64,000 bases of DNA from Trichosporon coremiiforme. Taxonomy: Eukaryota > Basidiomycota > Tremellomycetes > Trichosporonales > Trichosporonaceae. Location of the stretch: assembly GCA_039545355.1 (NCBI GenBank), contig BCJJ01000023.1, positions 373,362-437,361 of the forward strand, read 5' to 3'. The notes under the pieces are model-generated. The model did no database searches and had not been told where the DNA came from. It saw nothing but the letters and a program-made list of their open reading frames with translations. Positions 58,700 through 64,000 of the stretch are shown one piece after another. Both the position numbers and the translations under genes were made by a program. Positions within the stretch are counted from its first letter, which is position 1; each line of letters opens with the position of its first letter.

Positions 58700-61199
58700 G
58701 GTCCTTTTATGTCCTTTTTTTCTTTGCGATGGGCTGCTGGGCGATGCAGCGCCGGGCACAACAGCGGCGATGGCGATGGCGCGGTGCCTGTGTGCCTTGA
58801 GCCGCCTTGAGCACACGCCCGACGAGCTCTGCAGCTCTCCTCTGCCCGCGAGCATGAGCAAGCAGACGGCCCAGCGGTGGGTCTAGCGTCCGCATGCGCG
58901 ACCGTACGGGCGATCCCGTGTCTCTGGCCTGTCCGGGATCCGGGTTCCTTTGGATGTCGTTGGGACCCGGCGCAAGCCCTGGCGCGGTGAACCCTGCAGG
59001 AGAGCAAACGAACGCAAGCCCATCCGATCCAGTACAGTGGTACCCCGTGCCCGCTCCAGGCCGGCAGCCATTGGTGTTCTCGTGTTTGGTGGTGTGCGGT
59101 GGAAGGGACGCGAATGATTTGTTTGGCGTGCTTAGTGTGCTTAGCTTTGCCTGGGTGTGCCGTAGCGTTTCTAGTGCCTTGTAGTCCCCCACCAGTCGCA
59201 CAAGCGCACCGAAAACGACCACGGGACACGCAAGCGCATGGAGGTGGCATCCCCCGCTTAGTTCTGCTAATTTGGGTCTGCTCTCGTGCATATTTTCTGC
59301 ATTCTGCACGTGGTTGCAATGTTTGTCTTGCATTTTTCTCGAGTGGCTAGCGTGAGCTGTGTGAGCTAAGCCCAAAGCACAGCAGGGGTGGCCGGAAACA
59401 TGCCCAGGGATGCTGTTCTACCAGGCACAAGTACAAGGCACAGGCACAAGGTCATGAGTAAGGGAGGTGCCGTGGCGCCGCACTGTGCGCGGGGCGTCGA
59501 GGGATCGAGAGGGTAACCACAGGAAACCACAGGACACGCGATGGCGTCGAGGGATCGCGGAACGGCGCGTCCGTAAACGCCAACCAGGCTAGCCAGCGGC
59601 CAACACGATAACGTTCAGGCATCCCAAGGGCTCCGTACCCAGCCGGAGGTCGGAGACTTGGAGAACAATAGCGATACTGACCGGCGCGCCACAGGACTCG
59701 CTCCGGCTCGTGCGCTAGGAGATATCAGAGGTGCCCCACCAAACCCACAGCCAAACATGACGGATTCGTCACCGCCCACTCACGCTACGGCCCGCGCACT
59801 GACCTCTCGTCGCCTTCATCAAAACAACTGCGATCGCAGACGATGGCTGTGACGGTGGGCTCACTCACAGCCATGGGGGGACTGGGCATCGGGCCGCATC
59901 AGGCGAGATCAGGCGTTAGGCATCAGGCGTCAGAAACAGTGGCCGCCCAGGCCTTGTTCAGGCCTTTCATCTTGCGGCAATTCAGAGTGAATGACTACAT
60001 TCGCTGCGCGCAATTGTGCAAGGGGGAGGCTTACAGCCTTGCTGTTTACAGGCTGATGGCCAGCTGACCGTGCACGCCTGTTCGCCAGCGCAGCGCGGCA
60101 CCGCTCGCCGGATGCGTCCGGCACGCGGGGCTTGCGGGCACTTTGAGTTGCAAACTCTAAACACTGCTGGAACAGCAATTCCAAAGGGAGCCACCCTCGA
60201 ACGCTGGTGCTACAGCCTGCCATTGAGCGCAAATGGCGGTGAGCCCCTTGCGGCTTGCCAGCGGGCTCGCTACCGCTGCCGCCATGCGCAGTGCAACCGT
60301 AAGACAAATGCGAGACGTAGGAACGTCGCACGCGTCGATGAGCACTGCGTAATTGGACGAAAAAGAAGACACAGCCAATGACCCAGCGTCCCTTTGATAG
60401 AAGCCACGGAAGGTGTTGCATACTATTGCAGATCCTTTCATGATCTCTCTTGAGCCCACTGCGGAGATTCCCCGAGGAAGGGATGCCGGTCCCTCTCGTC
60501 GTAGATTGGAACAGACGCGATGAATGGGTGTTCGGTACCAATTGCTCGTGCGACAACCGAGTGCACTCCTTGTTGAAAACTCTCAGTATCGGCAGTCACC
60601 GTGCTCGTGTCGGCGCACCGCCATGCTTCTCCGGGAGATGCGCGCCGGCGCATTTGATGCTGCCGTCCTGCCGGCCGGCTGCCGCGTGCTGTGTGTAAGA
60701 ACAAAGGCACCGAGGCGCTGCTAAACATGCAAAACGAGGTAAACAGACATCGCAGCACGGTGCCCATCGGACGCACCGCTCCGGAAGAACCGGAAGTGGA
60801 TCACGGCCGTGCCCAGTGCTTCCGAGCTCCCGAGCTTCCGAACGCAAGGTGCGTTATCCGCTAGAGCACTAGTGCTGCACGTGTAGCAAGGTAAACAAAC
60901 AAGCAGGCGTCCATAGGGCGGTACAGATTACACCGGATGCGGCGGCGGTTGTGCGCACCTCAGACAACGGCACAACCTGCCTTTTTTCGGGTCACCTATC
61001 GTAACAGCGTGATGCGTAATGACAAAGCCATCCCGGCGCCCAGCGCCAGCATCGGCACCGGGCACCAGTAAGCAGAAGTCTACCCGACTGGTGGGTAATG
61101 GTGTGCGGACGGCCTGGTCGGCCAGCCTGGCGGCCCGATGAGTAATGAACTTTGACGAAAGTTTGACGGGAATCAATTGATCTCGCGACTAACCTTCCC
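58700..61199. other. Gene-poor region
   Basis: 2.5 kb without a supported gene. It includes the promoter of the TP-rich gene on the left. Short direct repeats are visible near 59496 and 59546 (CGTCGAGGGATCG) and near 59881-59930 (CATCAGGCG variants). No RNA gene or transposon terminus was recognised. Confidence 0.4.
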
Positions 61200-62174
61200 T
61201 TGACGACCTGCATGCGTCCTGCACGCACCCCTCGTCCAGTTTCCATCTACGGTACTACGGAGCGTACGACGCCCGGAAATGCCGGCGTGGTGCAGGGAGA
61301 AGAACGCGCGGAGCAGCGTTCAGTCCCAGAATCGAACCCTAAGCATGCGAGTGTCGTGACACGAGCACCAACGCATACCATGCAGAGAAACATCCGGGCA
61401 TGGTTCAAGCAAAGCGAACACGCGAAGACGTCAGGCATTACGCTCCGGGAAGAGTTTGACTCGCTGGGCTGTCTGGTCGGCGCCGCACGTGTCAAGCGTC
61501 CGCTAGCTGAACGCGACGAGCGTAATCTTTTGCGTGCAAGCTCGAACCAAAACAAAGGCACAGAGGGCGGGGTACCTTCGCTACCTTCGGTCAGAGAGCC
61601 GGCAGTCAACACGTCAACTGAACGCCGTGCGCGGCCCAACCACTCCGCCGCGCCACGCGCAGACCGATGGCGGCTCCACGCCGAGGCGCCGAGGTCACAC
61701 CGCGCGCAGCGCAGCGCAGCGTGCCACTTTGTCTGTAATGTGATGGCAGTCGGTCATCGGGATAACGTACACCTCGGCCTTAAAAACACGCCTCAATTAC
61801 CTCCCGGAATAGTGGAACTGCCGATTCAAGTGGGACCCGAATCTGAATGCGCGGCATGCCTAACCCACTACTCTTCGCCATCATCTGACTGTCTCCTGTT
61901 GCTTGCTTATCGCACAACTGAACTCGCCCTGGTGCCTATGGCACGGCATGACTTCGATCCGAAGCTAAGCCGTGTCCGACGGCACGCATGGTATGAGTAC
62001 GTGAGAAACGTGGCCTCGATTGTCACTTACGCTGGCCAGTTTCCGTATCATTTGAGCGCAGCCAGCGTCCAATTCCAGCTGTCTCCCGCGGCAGCGGCAG
62101 TGTGCGCACCGATGGCAGATCTCGTAATTACTGAATGGGCCATGCATGTTCGCGATACGGCACCCACCCGATAA
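61200..62174 (+). other. Long open frame of doubtful coding status
   Basis: An uninterrupted frame of 324 codons that starts with ATG. Composition is basic at the front and mixed later, with no domain, membrane segment or signal that I recognise, and codon use is unlike the strong bias of the certain genes nearby. It is the longest frame in the gene-poor block. It may be chance in GC-rich DNA or a decayed gene. Confidence 0.2.
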
Positions 62175-63233
62175 TGAGAAGTGGGGCCTAATCTCCTGTT
62201 CGGTGTGTGATGGGCTTGCTGGGCTCGTTCTAGCGCAGGACAGCAGGAATGCTGGACAACCTGAAATGACTGAAGTCCGGACCAGCGGGCTACCCACTCT
62301 TTGGCGTTTGGACAGGAATGCGCCTCTGGCCGTGGACCTCGTGTCAACATCCCAGGATCCAGAGTACACAGACCGCTCATGATGAGGGGGAGAGGGGAAG
62401 AGGGGCAGTGATGGCAGCTCGGGCCGTCATCACGCCGCACACCTCCTTACGCAGCATGGGCGCTCTCGGCACGGCATGCGCCATCAATACGCAGCTCAGA
62501 CTGGCGCTGTGGGCGTTGCTGGGCGCTGAGGCGTGGGAGGAGGTACAGGTGGGCTCGGACCCAGCCCCAGCCTCATACCGACGTATCCCTCATCTCGTCT
62601 GTACCTCACACATCATCTCTGTCCCGACCAAGCTGGCGAGCTGGGTGGGGTAAGCCCTGCGATCTAAGAGAGCGAGAGCCCGTGCGCATCTCCATGTTAT
62701 GCCGTGGTTGGGCGTTGGGCGTTGTGGGGCTCACACCGGAACCAACATCAGCGGACCCTATTGACTCGCGTTCCGTAGTGCAGTTTCCGTTATGCTTCCA
62801 GGGTGACTGAGCCGGCGCCGTCCGCCCGCAAGTTCGCCGAAAAGAAATCAACCGCGATCTCACCCACCCAGCGTTTCGTTCCGAGCCCCGCCTTCAAGCC
62901 TCAGCCACCATCCAGGAGTCCCGGCACTCCTATGCTGACTGGATCTCACTCGTCAACAAGGGTGCAACGTCATGATGTGATGGCCCCGCACTATCGCATG
63001 GTCGTACGTGATACATTCCTGATCTCTCTATCTGCCTGAGCCAAACTTGACTCTCGCACCTGGCCCGTAAGCTCGAGAACAATAAGCTTGTTGTCTGGGG
63101 AGGGCGTACACGACGGTGGGCGCTCGCTTCTCGTCTCTATCAACATCGCCATCGCCGTCCACGGCCTTCGTTGGCATCTAATCACTCCCCCTCGTCGATT
63201 CGTGATTCCCTCTACACCCCTGCGTAGTGGCCT
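62175..63233. other. Intergenic region with a possible small exon
   Basis: Most of the segment shows nothing. From about 62803 to 63001 the plus-strand frame reads like coding sequence (FAEKKSTAISPTQRFVPSP, then PGTPMLTG), preceded by a TTCCAG acceptor-like site and followed by a GTACGT donor-like site. No flanking exons could be joined in phase with a typical branch site, so a gene is not called. Confidence 0.3.
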
Positions 63234-63803
63234 CTAGGCACTTCCGTCGGGGAACTGCTGTCTGTTTCCTCCCTGCTGGCTCCCAGCGCCGCCCTTCAAT
63301 CGCCTAATCGTCATGCGCAGAACACGGATACGTGCGTCACGCTTCTCAACGGCGGCTCCCAGCTCATCAATGGCCTCGCTGGCTTCGGCGAGCTGCTCCT
63401 TCTGCATCGAGTAGCGCGCGTAGAGGTCCTCGTAAAGCATCTGGAGCCGGGTGTGCTCCGTGTTCAGCTCCAGGAGGCGCGAGAGCATATCTCCCTCTAG
63501 ACCCTCGGGGAGGTTCTCCTGGTCGACTGCAATAGGTGTACCGCCCTGGACTGGGGCGAGGGGAGCACGTGATGGTGTCGAGTTAGGGAGTGACGCAGAA
63601 GTCGAGGACGAGGGAAGGGCAGAGGCAGGCAGCGGCGCAACGCTGCGGTCGACGGCCATCCAGTCCTTCTTCTCCTTGGCCGCCCTGCTGTCAGCTCTCT
63701 CGATTGCATGTTCGCAAGCAAAATCACATGCTGCGCAAAAGGGTACTTACTCATCGGCCGGGTCGACCCTGCGCCGCTTGCGAAGGAGTCCGCCCAGGGG
63801 CAT
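63234..63803 (-). CDS. Coiled-coil protein, unknown function
   Basis: Two exons (63803-63751 and 63684-63234) give 167 residues. The start MPLGGLLRKRRRVDPADE joins in phase to AAKEKKDWMAVDRS across an intron with a GTAAGT donor and a GCTGACAGCAG acceptor. The basic KRRR cluster at residues 9 to 12 could serve as a nuclear signal. A Ser/Pro/Ala-rich linker follows, then a coiled coil from about residue 80 to 150 (LLELNTEHTRLQMLYEDLYARYSMQ, EAIDELGAAVEKRDARIRVLRMTIRRL). The end is Gly/Gln rich. I do not recognise the family. Such short coiled-coil proteins often act as complex subunits, but no partner is suggested by the neighbourhood. Confidence 0.65.
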
Positions 63804-64000
63804 CTCGTTCGATCAGAGCACGGGGGCGGGGGCAGGGCGGGGGCGGAGCGCAGCACTCGATGAGACCTGGAGGAATTAGGCGGCTAATGAGCAGATGAGG
63901 AGGCGAGGTGAAGAGGCGGCGAGCAGGCAAGTGAGTGTCAGAATGGTTTGTTGTGCACGAGATTGGGTCGATAGCGTCCGAGCGGCGAACACAGCCTGAT
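63804..64000. other. Upstream flank of the coiled-coil gene
   Basis: 197 bp up to the window edge, holding the promoter of the coiled-coil gene. Nothing else can be supported. Confidence 0.4.

Noticed and set aside
61320..61350. B-box-like GGTTCGATTC on the minus strand
   Set aside because: The flanking five bases do not pair as a T stem, and no A box lies at the right distance.

Overview
The window is nuclear DNA of a basidiomycete yeast, most likely in the Tremellomycetes and plausibly Trichosporonales. The evidence is GC-rich coding sequence, many short introns (mostly about 45 to 80 nt) with GTGAGT-type donors, and a nearly invariant GCTGAC or GCTAAC branch site 5 to 12 nt before the acceptor. 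The gene set is ordinary basidiomycete housekeeping. I assembled gene models by reading splice sites and checking that every exon chain stays in phase; the order assignment is inference.

Layout: 4-2937 (-) coatomer beta; 3315-4156 (+) ATP synthase subunit e; 4644-6214 (+) RBBP4/MSI1-type WD40 histone chaperone; 6353-7623 (-) Siw14-type phosphatase; 8423-9949 (+) DUF3074 protein; 10091-11747 (-) GH15 glucoamylase with a membrane anchor; 12019-13804 (-) branched-chain ketoacid dehydrogenase E1 alpha; 14713-15183 (-) small single-pass membrane protein; 16323-17352 (+) nucleoside diphosphate kinase; 18257-20587 (+) DHA2-type MFS transporter; 21270-27008 (-) RIF1; 27803-29115 (+) MSP1 AAA ATPase; 29244-30061 (-) VPS37; 30531-33553 (+) TGL-type patatin lipase; 33599-34879 (-) casein kinase 2 beta; 35195-37301 (+) VPS33; 37333-39684 (-) GCP4-like gamma-tubulin complex protein; 40021-43023 (-) alpha-arrestin; 43868-46787 (+) FIG4; 46889-48447 (-) aldehyde dehydrogenase; 48855-49563 (+) NHP2; 49996-54089 (-) CHD-like remodeller; 54497-55251 (+) mitochondrial SSB; 58086-58699 (-) TP-rich small protein; 63234-63803 (-) coiled-coil protein.

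Up to 55.2 kb the genes are packed, with several head-to-head and tail-to-tail pairs, some tail-to-tail gaps being under 50 bp. From 55.25 to 63.23 kb only one small gene is supported, and the DNA carries minisatellites and short repeats. Several genes serve endolysosomal and membrane traffic (VPS37, VPS33, FIG4, arrestin, coatomer), but there is no sign of a biosynthetic or mobile cluster.

The most unusual items are a CHD-like remodeller whose model contains only the first RecA lobe of the ATPase; a small disordered protein with eight TP sites and a C-terminal RRLF cyclin-docking motif; a RIF1 with paired PP1-docking motifs at its N-terminus; and a 34-bp tandem repeat whose units keep a foldable stem.
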